NCBI GenBank assembly: GCA_964617715.1
Contig: CAZTZN010000108.1
Span: forward strand, 1 to 15,811
Source: JALGVA01 sp964617715
GTDB lineage: Bacteria > Armatimonadota > Zipacnadia > Zipacnadales > UBA5352
Direction: 5' to 3'
DNA: 15,811 nt
Within the stretch, counting starts at the first letter, position 1, and every line of letters starts with the position of its first letter. Below the pieces are notes generated by a model. It did no database searches. It was not told the origin of the DNA and was given only the letters and a program-made list of their open reading frames with translations. This document shows, piece after piece, positions 6,834 through 14,188 of this stretch. The translations under genes were made by a program, and so were the position numbers.

Positions 6834-8086
6834 TGCGCCCCAGCGCCCGGACAATCGGCCTCTCCCTCGCGCTGCTGCTGGCGGCGGCCTGCGCGCACGC
6901 CGCCCGACCGGGCGCGCCGCTCAACGTCCGCGTCGAAGATGATGACGACGACGATCGGGGTACTCGCGTCCTGGTATCCTGGCGGGCGCCGGAGGGTCCT
7001 GCGGCGGAGGACGTTCGGCTGGTCGGTTACCAGCTCATGGCCGCGCCGGTCGGCAGGCCGCTGGAGCTGCTCACCAACATCAAGCCCGGCGAGGGCACCG
7101 AGGCGAGTTCGGATCAGTTCAAGCCCTGGCCCTGGCGCCCGTACGACGTGGCCGTCGCCGCCGTCTACGCGGCGGAGGGTATCGCGTTCGAAGACCTCGT
7201 GGACGAGGATGGCAACGTCAGAGACAGCCGGGCGATCGTGGTGATAAGCGACACGGTCGGCCCGGTGCGGCCGGTGGGCGTGTGGTTCAACTACGAGCGC
7301 ACCAACATCCTGCTGCTGACGATCGTGATCTCCGCCATCGTCCTGCTCACCATATACACGGTGCGCGGGCGCGCCGAGGAGATATACATCCGGCCCATCG
7401 CCGGCCTCGAGGCAGTCAATGACGCAGTCGGACGCGCCACAGAGATGGGCAAGCCGATGGTCTACGTCTCGGGCCTGAGCGGCATCGGCGACATCGCCAC
7501 CATCGCCTCGATGCTGATCCTCGGGCACCTGTCACGCCGCGCCGCCGCCTACGAGACCGACATCATCGTGCCCTGCAATGACCCGATGGTGATGGTGGCC
7601 GAGCGCGAGATCGTGCGCCAGGCCTACAGCGAGGCGGGCAAGCCCGACGCCTACCGGCCCGAGAACATCTGGTTCGTCACCGACAGTCAGTTCGGCTACG
7701 TCGCCGCGGTGGACGGCATCATGATGCGCGAGCGGCCCGCGGCGTGCTTCTACATGGGCTACTTCTTCGCCGAGGCGCTGATCCTGGCCGAGACCGGCAA
7801 CCAGGCGGGGGCGATCCAGATTGCCGGAACCGACGCGGATACGCAGCTCCCGTTCTTCATCACCGCGTGTGACTACACGCTCATGGGCGAAGAGCTGTAT
7901 GCCGCGAGCGCCTACCTGTCGCGGCAGCCGCTGCTGGTCGCGCAGCTTCGCGGCCAGGACATCGCGAAGGCGATCATCGCGGCGATCCTGATCGTGGGCG
8001 TGGCGGCGGCGACGTACGCGGCGGTGGCCGGAGGCGGCTGGCTCGCGGAGAAGGCGGCGGCCTTCGTCGCGTGGTTCACCGCGTGA
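6830..8086 (+). CDS. Membrane-anchored DUF6754-like protein with Fn3-like exterior, 418 aa
   Basis: The ATG at 6830 overlaps the previous stop (ATGA). Residues 1-25 are a signal peptide; LLAAAC is a weak lipobox candidate, otherwise cleavage after AHA. Residues 28-140 resemble one fibronectin-III-like domain, including a run of acidic residues (DDDDDD, 37-42) that may bind a cation. A transmembrane helix spans about 158-178 and another 379-400. Between them is a conserved-looking alpha/beta domain (184-375) with YVSGLSGIGDIATIASM, IIVPCNDPMVMVAERE, FYMGYFFAEALILAETGNQ and AGTDADTQLPFF. I match this, from memory, to DUF6754. The function of that family is unknown. It is the first clear envelope component of the mutL cluster. 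Confidence 0.8.
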   Translation: MMRPSARTIGLSLALLLAAACAHAARPGAPLNVRVEDDDDDDRGTRVLVSWRAPEGPAAEDVRLVGYQLMAAPVGRPLELLTNIKPGEGTEASSDQFKPWPWRPYDVAVAAVYAAEGIAFEDLVDEDGNVRDSRAIVVISDTVGPVRPVGVWFNYERTNILLLTIVISAIVLLTIYTVRGRAEEIYIRPIAGLEAVNDAVGRATEMGKPMVYVSGLSGIGDIATIASMLILGHLSRRAAAYETDIIVPCNDPMVMVAEREIVRQAYSEAGKPDAYRPENIWFVTDSQFGYVAAVDGIMMRERPAACFYMGYFFAEALILAETGNQAGAIQIAGTDADTQLPFFITACDYTLMGEELYAASAYLSRQPLLVAQLRGQDIAKAIIAAILIVGVAAATYAAVAGGGWLAEKAAAFVAWFTA

Positions 8087-8132
8087 GCCCGGGGGTGCCC
8101 GCGAGATGACAACGCCCGGGGGGGGTGGAGCC

Positions 8133-8156
8133 TGAGCCCTGCCGGCGCAGGGCTCA
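8133..8156 (+). terminator. Perfect 10-bp hairpin after the DUF6754-like gene
   Basis: TGAGCCCTGC (8133-8142) and GCAGGGCTCA (8147-8156) are perfect reverse complements around CGGC. A second hairpin, CCGGCG/CGCCGG, lies at 8166-8184. Neither is followed by a T-run. They may slow or partly terminate transcription, splitting the cluster into two expression levels. Confidence 0.45.
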
Positions 8157-8222
8157 CCGCTCGCGCCGGCGGCGCCTGCGCCGGAGTGCGCCCGGAGGGT
8201 GCCTGCCGTCGTCCTTGCCGTC

Positions 8223-8313
8223 TGCTTGTGACTTGTGAGTTGCGGCCTGCGAGTGCCGTTCGCCGTTGTCGTAAGCCGGTAGCCGGCCGCCGGTAGCCGA
8301 CAGCCGTACGCCG
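8223..8313 (+). repeat. Degenerate heptanucleotide tandem array 1 (about 13 units)
   Basis: The DNA shows a 7-bp period. Early units are CTTGTGA-like and later units GCCGGTA-like (GTAGCCG, GCCGCCG, GTAGCCG, ACAGCCG, TACGCCG). The GC dinucleotide recurs at 8275, 8282, 8289, 8296, 8303 and 8310, exactly 7 nt apart. The array runs into GGAGG (8313-8317), the ribosome binding site of the next gene. Confidence 0.7.
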
Positions 8314-8323
8314 GAGGCGTGCC

Positions 8324-8992
8324 GTGAGACTGCAGATCCCGTTGGCGATTACCTTCCTGATCGGCCTGTTCATGGCCGTGCAGTTCTTCGTGCCGCACGA
8401 GGCCTTCCAGTACTCGTTCGACAGTCTGCTGGCGTGGGTGCGCATTGTGGGTGCGTTCGCGCTGGTGCTGGGGATCGGGAGCCTGCTGCGCACGCACTGG
8501 GCGAAGATCCGCCGCCGCCGCCAGGACTGGCCCTACTCCATCGTCACGATCCTCTCCTTCCTCGCCATGTGCGTGATCGGGATAGGCTTCGGCCATGAAC
8601 CGGGGACGATGTTCTACTGGATCTTCGAGAACATCCAGGTGCCGCTTGATGCCACCATGTTCTCGCTGCTGGCATTCTTCATCGCGTCGGCGGCGTTCCG
8701 CACCTTCCGCGCGCGCAGCCCCGAGGCCACGCTGCTGCTGGTCGCGGCCGTCGTGGTGATGCTCGGGCGCGTCCCGAGCGCGCTGATCGTCATGTTCGGC
8801 GACAACGCGGTCGGACAGTACCTGCACGCGACCATGCCCGACGTGTCCGAGTGGATCATGAACTTCCCCACAATCGCCGGTAAGCGCGGCATCATCTTCG
8901 GGGTGGCCCTGGGCGCCATCGCCACCGCTCTACGCGTGATTCTGGGCATCGAGCGCTCGCACCTGGGCGGCGGGGGAGGCGGCGGCCAGTGA
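8324..8992 (+). CDS. Polytopic membrane protein, 222 aa
   Basis: The GTG at 8324 has an ideal GGAGG six bases upstream (8313-8317). About six transmembrane helices can be seen: 5-23, 38-56, 70-89, 108-127, 134-152 and 188-208. A positively charged loop, RTHWAKIRRRRQ (56-67), predicts a cytoplasmic loop after helix 2. The C-terminus is a glycine run (HLGGGGGGGQ). No transporter or enzyme motif is recognised. It overlaps the next gene by 4 nt (GTGA), so the two are translationally coupled. With the 279-aa and 228-aa proteins it probably forms the membrane part of the mutL-linked system; that is inferred from gene order only. Confidence 0.8.
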   Translation: MRLQIPLAITFLIGLFMAVQFFVPHEAFQYSFDSLLAWVRIVGAFALVLGIGSLLRTHWAKIRRRRQDWPYSIVTILSFLAMCVIGIGFGHEPGTMFYWIFENIQVPLDATMFSLLAFFIASAAFRTFRARSPEATLLLVAAVVVMLGRVPSALIVMFGDNAVGQYLHATMPDVSEWIMNFPTIAGKRGIIFGVALGAIATALRVILGIERSHLGGGGGGGQ

Positions 8993-9828
8993 GAGTGTGG
9001 GGCTGGATGCTCGACCTCGACCGCCGTTGGGTCTTCGCGGGCATCGCGCTGGCGGTGATCATCCCGATTGTCACCGGCTTGACGCTGCCGCTGGGCAAGC
9101 CGGCGCCGCCGACCATGGCGGTGTACAACTGTGTCCAGGCCCTCAAGCCCGGCGACGTCGTGATATTCGCCTTCGATTACGGGCCATCGAGCATGCCGGA
9201 GCTGCACCCGCAGGCGCTGGCGATGGTGCGACACGCGCTTGAGCGCGACCTGCGGGTGCTCACCGTCAGCCTGAACGTCCAGGGCACGGCGCTGGCCAAC
9301 GACGTGTTGCAGACGGTCGGTGATGAGCTGGGGGCGGTGGATGGCACCGACTACGTCAACCTGGGCTTCAAGGTCGGTGGCTCGGCGGTGATCCTCGGGA
9401 TGGGCGAAGACATCCTGACGGTCTACCCGACCACCGCCGACGGCCGCCGCACCCGCGACCTGCCGATCATGCGTGGTATCCACAACTACGATGACATCGC
9501 GCTGGTCATCGACCTGGCGTCGAGCAGCATCCCGGGCGCGTGGATCGCCTTTGCCAAGGAGCGCTACAACCAGGACATCGCGCTGGGCATCACCGCGGTC
9601 ATGGCCACCGACTTCTACCCATATCTGCAGTCGAACCAGATCGTGGGGCTGGTCAATGGCCTCAAAGGCGCGGCTGAGTATGAGGTGCTGATCGGGCTCG
9701 AGGGCGAGGGGGCGCCGGGGATGCTGGGCATGGCCGCGCAGTCAATCGCGCATCTGCTGATCATCGTGCTGGTGGTCGTGGGCAACATCGCCTACTTCGC
9801 CTCCGGCCGCCACCGCCGGGGCCGCTGA
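8989..9828 (+). CDS. Alpha/beta domain protein held between two membrane helices, 279 aa
   Basis: The GTG at 8989 overlaps the previous stop; GGGGAGG lies about 9 nt upstream. Transmembrane helices are at about 13-35 and 251-271, so both ends lie on the same side. Between them is a soluble alpha/beta domain: PGDVVIFAFDYGPSSMPELH (54-73), an LRVLTVSLNVQGTALANDV strand-helix (88-106), GGSAVILGMGEDI (130-142), HNYDDIALVIDLASSS (165-180) and ATDFYPYLQSNQIVGLVNGL (206-225). I recognise no family. Its layout (N-terminal helix, alpha/beta domain, C-terminal helix) parallels the DUF6754-like protein, and the region before the last helix of both has a similar P-aromatic...G-acidic-Y/A pattern. A distant relationship is possible. 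Confidence 0.8.
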   Translation: MRVWGWMLDLDRRWVFAGIALAVIIPIVTGLTLPLGKPAPPTMAVYNCVQALKPGDVVIFAFDYGPSSMPELHPQALAMVRHALERDLRVLTVSLNVQGTALANDVLQTVGDELGAVDGTDYVNLGFKVGGSAVILGMGEDILTVYPTTADGRRTRDLPIMRGIHNYDDIALVIDLASSSIPGAWIAFAKERYNQDIALGITAVMATDFYPYLQSNQIVGLVNGLKGAAEYEVLIGLEGEGAPGMLGMAAQSIAHLLIIVLVVVGNIAYFASGRHRRGR

Positions 9829-9848
9829 CGCACCGGCCGTGTGCCGTT

Positions 9849-9904
9849 GCCGCCTGCCGTTTGCACGTAGCTGATAGCTGATCGCTGGTGGCTGGTAGCT
9901 CACT
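9849..9904 (+). repeat. Heptanucleotide tandem array 2 (eight units)
   Basis: GC occurs at 9849, 9856, 9863, 9870, 9877, 9884, 9891 and 9898, exactly 7 nt apart. Units include GCTGATA, GCTGATC, GCTGGTG and GCTGGTA. The last unit ends at 9904, immediately before the ATG of the next gene. The unit resembles that of array 1 (GCCGGTA). Confidence 0.8.
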
Positions 9905-10591
9905 ATGCCTGAGGTAATGTCGCTGCAACAGATCATCGGGACGTGGATCGCGGCGCTGCTGACGCTGGCGATCTTCAGCTTCCTGTACCGGGACAACCCC
10001 GTGTACAAGTTCGCCGAGCACGTCTTCGTCGGGGTGTCGGCGGGCTACGGCGTGGTGATCACCTGGCGTGAGGCGGTGCTGCCGGACCTGATTCAGCCGC
10101 TGATCGACCCCGGCGCGGTGGACCTGGCCGGCCCCAACTACGTGGTGCTGATTCCCGGCGCGCTGGGTCTGCTGATGTTCAGCCGCTTCTTCCCCCGCTA
10201 CGATTGGCTGTCGCGCTGGCCCATCGCGTTCGTGATGGGCTACGGCTCAGGCCTGGCCATCCCGGCGGCCATCCAGATGCAACTGCTGCCACAGCTCCAC
10301 GCCACGCTGCAGCCGGTGTGGCCGACGGCTGAGGTGACGTGGTGGATCGCGCTGAGCAACCTGCTGCTGTTCGTCGGTGTGCTGTGCACGCTGGCCTACT
10401 TCTACTTCTCGGCCGAGCACAAGGGCGCGATCGGGGTGGCTTCGAAGATCGGCATGTTCTTCCTGATGGTGGCCTTCGGCGCGGGTTTCGGCAACACGGT
10501 CATGGCGCGTGTGTCACTGCTCATCGGCCGGGTGCAGTTCCTCTACCACGACTGGTGGCTCGGCCTCATAAGCCCGTGGTTCGGGCAGTAA
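9905..10591 (+). CDS. Polytopic membrane protein, 228 aa
   Basis: Six transmembrane helices are apparent: about 9-27, 37-53, 79-95, 104-122, 146-168 and 179-206. Soluble loops are short. A conserved-looking polar patch, YRDNPVYKFAEHVFVGVSAG (28-47), follows the first helix and may hold functional residues (R29, D30, E38, H39). The ATG at 9905 has no Shine-Dalgarno; instead the 7-bp repeat array abuts it, so initiation may be weak or coupled. An alternative ATG at 9917 follows GAGGT too closely. It is the last gene of the plus-strand run. Function is not recognised. Confidence 0.8.
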   Translation: MPEVMSLQQIIGTWIAALLTLAIFSFLYRDNPVYKFAEHVFVGVSAGYGVVITWREAVLPDLIQPLIDPGAVDLAGPNYVVLIPGALGLLMFSRFFPRYDWLSRWPIAFVMGYGSGLAIPAAIQMQLLPQLHATLQPVWPTAEVTWWIALSNLLLFVGVLCTLAYFYFSAEHKGAIGVASKIGMFFLMVAFGAGFGNTVMARVSLLIGRVQFLYHDWWLGLISPWFGQ

Positions 10592-10716
10592 CGCGCTGTG
10601 CGCCAACGACCACGGGGCCGGGGGCATGCCGGAAGACGCGCCCCTTCTGACGGCGCCTCCGTGCTGTCCTGTGCGCTGTCGTTGTCGGCCGTTCTCCATC
10701 GCTCGCCGACGCAGAA

Positions 10717-13671
10717 CTACCAGTCCCAGCGCACAATGAACGGGCACTCGGGGAAGAGGCCCTCGAGCAGCTTCATCACCGGCGCGTTCACCTGCGGAGA
10801 GATGTCGCTGCGACGCTGCAGATAGCCCTCGAGCGGCGTCTCGCGTCCGGTCACGAAGCGCGTGATGGTGGCGTCGTCGGCGCGCACCTCGATGTCGATC
10901 GGCCTGGCCTGGGCATCGATGACCACCACTTCGCCCCGGTCGATCTCCAGCCCGGCGCGCAGCCGTTCGCCGGCGATGATCACGCGCCCGCGCCAGTGGC
11001 TGAGCTGCGCGTCGGCGAGGCGGCGCTCGTAGAGCGGCCGGATCTCCTCAAAGAGCCGGCGCAGGTCGCGGATGCCGAACATGCTCACCCCGCCCGAGAG
11101 CCGCCGGGAGTACCCCGCGCGTGCGATGATGTCGCCGGTCGGGTCGGTGGCCGACTCGAGGTGGACGCTTGCGCGGGTCGCGCCATCGGCGGCGAGAAGC
11201 TGGTGCAGGCGCGCCAGCAGGGCCACGCCGATCTCGGGGCGCTGGCCGGCGTCATGATCGACCGCGACGTCGATGACCTGCGCCGCGCCCTCTCCTCGGA
11301 TGCGCCCGACTGCGACGCCGATGAGCGCGCCCTCCTTCTCTGCCAGGGTCACCCGCGTGTCCTCCGGCAGCACCGGCACCGGCAACACCCACGTTGAGAA
11401 CGAGCCCGCGTGGTAGCCCAGCAGGAAGCGGCGCGCGCTCTCGCGGTCGGCATCGGCCATCGGGCGGATGCCCACGCCGTCGGGCGGAGCGCAGGGCGTC
11501 CCGAGTGCCAGCGTCTTAGTGGCGCTCACCGAGCGGCCCATGTCCACGAAGCCGAAGTCCACGTACATCGAGTGCGCGTTGTTGCGCGTGCCGGTGTTGA
11601 GGGCGAAGCACGAGCAGCGCCGTGCCTCCTCGTGCTCCATCGCCGCCGCGAAGGCCAGGCGCGATAGGCCCGCCCGGCGCCACTGCGGCGCGGTGTGCAC
11701 CCAGTAGACGTAGAGCTGCGTGGCGAGGTTGCTGTGCGGGAAGTTGGCCAGCAGCGCCTCGGAGATGACGTTGGCGACCTCGTAGCCGTCGATCACCGGG
11801 TGGATGTCGAGGCTCGCGCGCAGCTCGACGCTCAGCGCGCCGATGCGCCGGCCGCCCTCGGTCAGCCCGTGCAGCGACAGCTCGGGCAGGTCGCGGCCGA
11901 GGCGCCGCAGAGTGTGCCCGGCCATCAGCCGGAAACGCGGGTCCTGCATGGGGGCCAGCTCGGCGAGACGGTCGGCGCCATCAGGGTGGCCGGAGGAGAC
12001 CAGTTGCAGCGCCGCCAGCGCCGCCTCCGGCCCATCGCCCTCGGCGAGCTTCGCCAGCGCCTTGCCCGCGCGTACATCGGACGCCGCGCCCTGCTCATAG
12101 GCCTGCACCAGCTGGCGCACGCGCCGCGGAAGCCGCTCCCGGTCCTCGGCCTTGAGCGCTCCGAGATCGGCCAGCGCCTCCATGCGGCGGGCCGCCGGGC
12201 CATGGGTCGCGCCCTCGACCAGCGCGCCGCGCATGGCCTCGTCGAAGCCCGCGTCACCGGGCGCGACCGGCGGTAGCGGATGCACCGTCGTGCCCATCTC
12301 CGCCAGCCAGCCGGACAGGTCCTCACCCGCCGCCAGGCTCAGGTAGTGGGCCATCTTGTCGCTGGCCCAGGCGAACTGCGCGGGGAGCTTCTCGTCCTCG
12401 TGGCGTTTGGGGATGATCGCGAAGAGCCGCCGCAGGAAGTCGTCGCCGAAGCGGCGCTCCAGCTCAGCCAGCAGCCACATGCCCTTGGGGTGCCACTGCT
12501 GCGTCGCCCAGTAGATGCGCGCGAGGTCCACGTCGCCGTGCCTGGGGTCGGCGGCGTCGAACTGCGCCTGCGCGATCTCGCGCAGCCGCCGCGCCCGGTC
12601 GGCAAAACCCATGTGCTCGACGAAGCGGATGGCCAGGTGACGGATGATGGTGAACTCGGGGAAGAGCGTGATGAGCAACCGTCCGGGGTAGTCGTGCTGC
12701 AGGCCCAGCAGGGTGAGCGAGAATGCGATGTTGTACGCGCGCGCCCAGTCTGCGGCGCAGACCCCGACGAAGTCGCCGTGGTCCCAGGGGTCGGGAGTGG
12801 TGCAGGCCCGGAGCACCTCGACCCGGTCCGGTGCCTTCCAGGCCTCGCCGAAGAGGTCGCGCATGAAGTGGTCGAAGTGCAGGATGATGTCGGCGATCTG
12901 CGGAGCCTGGTGGGCGATGGCGTCGTCGCAGATCAGGCGCAGACGCCCGGCGCTGTGCAGTTTCGGCACCGGCCCAAGCTCCGCGGGCACGTCCGCCCCC
13001 GGTCGCTCGGCCGCATCGCCCGCCAGCCACAGCAGCAGCGGATAGAGGTGCGCCAGCAGGTTGAAGCGCCGCAGACCCGTGCCGACGACGCACACGCGCC
13101 CGTCGCCCCGCGCGGCCAGCCCCGCCAAGGGCTCGCCGGTCTCCGGGTGGCACAGCAGCGTACGCGCGCCCGTGGGCATCGTGATCGGCGCCCAGGTGGC
13201 GGCGCCGGGCGGGTGCGCGGCGAAGCCCTCGGGCGCACCGTCGGCGACCTCCACGGCCTCAGGCGGGTAGCCGAGGCGGAAGTCGCGATCGTGGCGCACC
13301 TCGCCCGCGCAGTCGGCGGGCGAGAGGAAGCGGAAGCCCACGCGCGCGGCGACGGTGTTGGCCGGCAGGTCGCCCGCCGGGGCATCGTTCATCAGCTCGA
13401 ACATCGGCGCGGAGGACGCCAGCAGCAGGCCGCCGCCCTCAGCCACAAAGCGCTCGATGGCCTTCAGCTCGGTTGCGGCGAAGCGCGCGGACGTGGCGGC
13501 GTCGATGATCGCGACGTGATAGCGCCGCAGCACGCTCAGTGTGAGAGGCCGGCGGCAGATGGTGACCGCCAGCGGCCCGCCATGTAAACCGTGGCGGGCG
13601 TCACGCCAGCGGCTGTCGTGGTGATGGTCAACGAGGATGCGTATCGGTCTGTCCCGGCCGGCGAGAAGCAC
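10717..13671 (-). CDS. Multidomain fusion: GATase1-like / degenerate peptidase-like / tandem GNAT / SCP2-like, ~984 aa
   Basis: Positions are counted from the alternative GTG at 13680. Residues 12-220 resemble a ThuA/DUF4350-type class-I amidotransferase-like domain (IERFVAEGGGLLLASSAP). Residues 245-465 look like a gluzincin (M60-like) peptidase fold, with LAELERRFGDDFLRRLF and YLSLAAGEDLSGWLAEMG, but IIRHLAIRFVEH stands where HExxH would be. Residues 480-600 are helical, HEAT-like. Residues 625-725 form a GNAT domain (PQWRRAGLSRLAFAAAM at the acetyl-CoA loop), 735-870 a second GNAT, and 890-987 an SCP2-like tail as in Eis-type acetyltransferases. No signal peptide is seen, so it is probably cytoplasmic. 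GGAGGTG sits 6 nt before the GTG at 13671. It is last in the minus-strand operon. The substrate is unknown; the GNAT halves are the best-supported part. Confidence 0.75.
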   Translation of the reverse strand: MLLAGRDRPIRILVDHHHDSRWRDARHGLHGGPLAVTICRRPLTLSVLRRYHVAIIDAATSARFAATELKAIERFVAEGGGLLLASSAPMFELMNDAPAGDLPANTVAARVGFRFLSPADCAGEVRHDRDFRLGYPPEAVEVADGAPEGFAAHPPGAATWAPITMPTGARTLLCHPETGEPLAGLAARGDGRVCVVGTGLRRFNLLAHLYPLLLWLAGDAAERPGADVPAELGPVPKLHSAGRLRLICDDAIAHQAPQIADIILHFDHFMRDLFGEAWKAPDRVEVLRACTTPDPWDHGDFVGVCAADWARAYNIAFSLTLLGLQHDYPGRLLITLFPEFTIIRHLAIRFVEHMGFADRARRLREIAQAQFDAADPRHGDVDLARIYWATQQWHPKGMWLLAELERRFGDDFLRRLFAIIPKRHEDEKLPAQFAWASDKMAHYLSLAAGEDLSGWLAEMGTTVHPLPPVAPGDAGFDEAMRGALVEGATHGPAARRMEALADLGALKAEDRERLPRRVRQLVQAYEQGAASDVRAGKALAKLAEGDGPEAALAALQLVSSGHPDGADRLAELAPMQDPRFRLMAGHTLRRLGRDLPELSLHGLTEGGRRIGALSVELRASLDIHPVIDGYEVANVISEALLANFPHSNLATQLYVYWVHTAPQWRRAGLSRLAFAAAMEHEEARRCSCFALNTGTRNNAHSMYVDFGFVDMGRSVSATKTLALGTPCAPPDGVGIRPMADADRESARRFLLGYHAGSFSTWVLPVPVLPEDTRVTLAEKEGALIGVAVGRIRGEGAAQVIDVAVDHDAGQRPEIGVALLARLHQLLAADGATRASVHLESATDPTGDIIARAGYSRRLSGGVSMFGIRDLRRLFEEIRPLYERRLADAQLSHWRGRVIIAGERLRAGLEIDRGEVVVIDAQARPIDIEVRADDATITRFVTGRETPLEGYLQRRSDISPQVNAPVMKLLEGLFPECPFIVRWDW

Positions 13672-13717
13672 GCCGGTCACCTCCCCGGGGGAACGTGGCA
13701 GGTGGCGCCGGCTCGGC

Positions 13718-14173
13718 CTACCCGCCCTGCGTGAACCACTCGAAGGGGATCTCGGGGTCGAAGGGATCGCGGCGCAGCTCGTCGGGCTCCTCGCGATTGT
13801 AGTGCACGGTGGGGACGTTGAGCACCACCGCGGTGCGACCCTCGAGCGCCACGAAGCCGTGCCAGACCATCGGCGGGATCTGCACCAGCAGCGGGTTCAG
13901 CTCCCCGGCGATGATCGCCTGCGCCTCGCCACAGGTCGGCGAGCCCTCGCGGTCGTCGTAGAGACCGATCTTGGCGTTGCCCGCGAGCACGCAGAAGCTG
14001 TCGGTCTGCAGCCGGTGACAGTGCCAGGCTTTGACGATGCCGGGGAAGCCGGCGGAGACGTAGACCTGGCCGAAGTCGATGAAGATCTCGTCATCATCGC
14101 GCAGGATCTCCATCAGCCAGCCGCGATCATCAACGTGGCGGACCAGCCTCTTGATGCGCACGCCCTCGATCAT
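13718..14173 (-). CDS. RmlC-like cupin epimerase family protein, 151 aa
   Basis: The sequence matches the dTDP-4-dehydrorhamnose 3,5-epimerase (RmlC) family, a cupin that epimerises nucleotide-linked keto-sugars. The GIVKAWHCHRLQTDSFCVL segment (45-63) carries the expected active-site histidine (H51). LVQIPPMVWHGFVAL (96-110) and LNVPTVHYNREEPDE (118-132) match the 'PP..aHGF' and 'Y....E.' motifs. It is about 30 residues shorter than classical RmlC, so it may be a related sugar 3-epimerase or 3,4-isomerase. The ATG at 14173 follows GAGGAGGG by 6 nt. It lies 15 nt after the M16 gene and 46 nt before the fusion gene, in the same operon. No other nucleotide-sugar gene is in the window. Confidence 0.85.
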   Translation of the reverse strand: MIEGVRIKRLVRHVDDRGWLMEILRDDDEIFIDFGQVYVSAGFPGIVKAWHCHRLQTDSFCVLAGNAKIGLYDDREGSPTCGEAQAIIAGELNPLLVQIPPMVWHGFVALEGRTAVVLNVPTVHYNREEPDELRRDPFDPEIPFEWFTQGG

Positions 14174-14188
14174 GATCGGCCCTCCTCG

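Noticed and set aside
5658..6854. 398-codon minus-strand frame opposite the KOW gene
   Set aside because: His/Asp/Gly-rich antisense shadow typical of high-GC coding DNA; the plus strand has overlapping starts and clear domains.
10592..10716. Bidirectional terminator or third heptad array between the convergent genes
   Set aside because: CCGG-type short palindromes and a few GCTGTC-like strings are present, but there is no strong stem with a T-run and the 7-bp phase is not maintained.
12280..13587. 435-codon plus-strand frame opposite the GNAT fusion gene
   Set aside because: It is antisense to a gene with recognisable domains, is rich in Arg/Gln/Val/Gly with no domain, and has no ribosome binding site.
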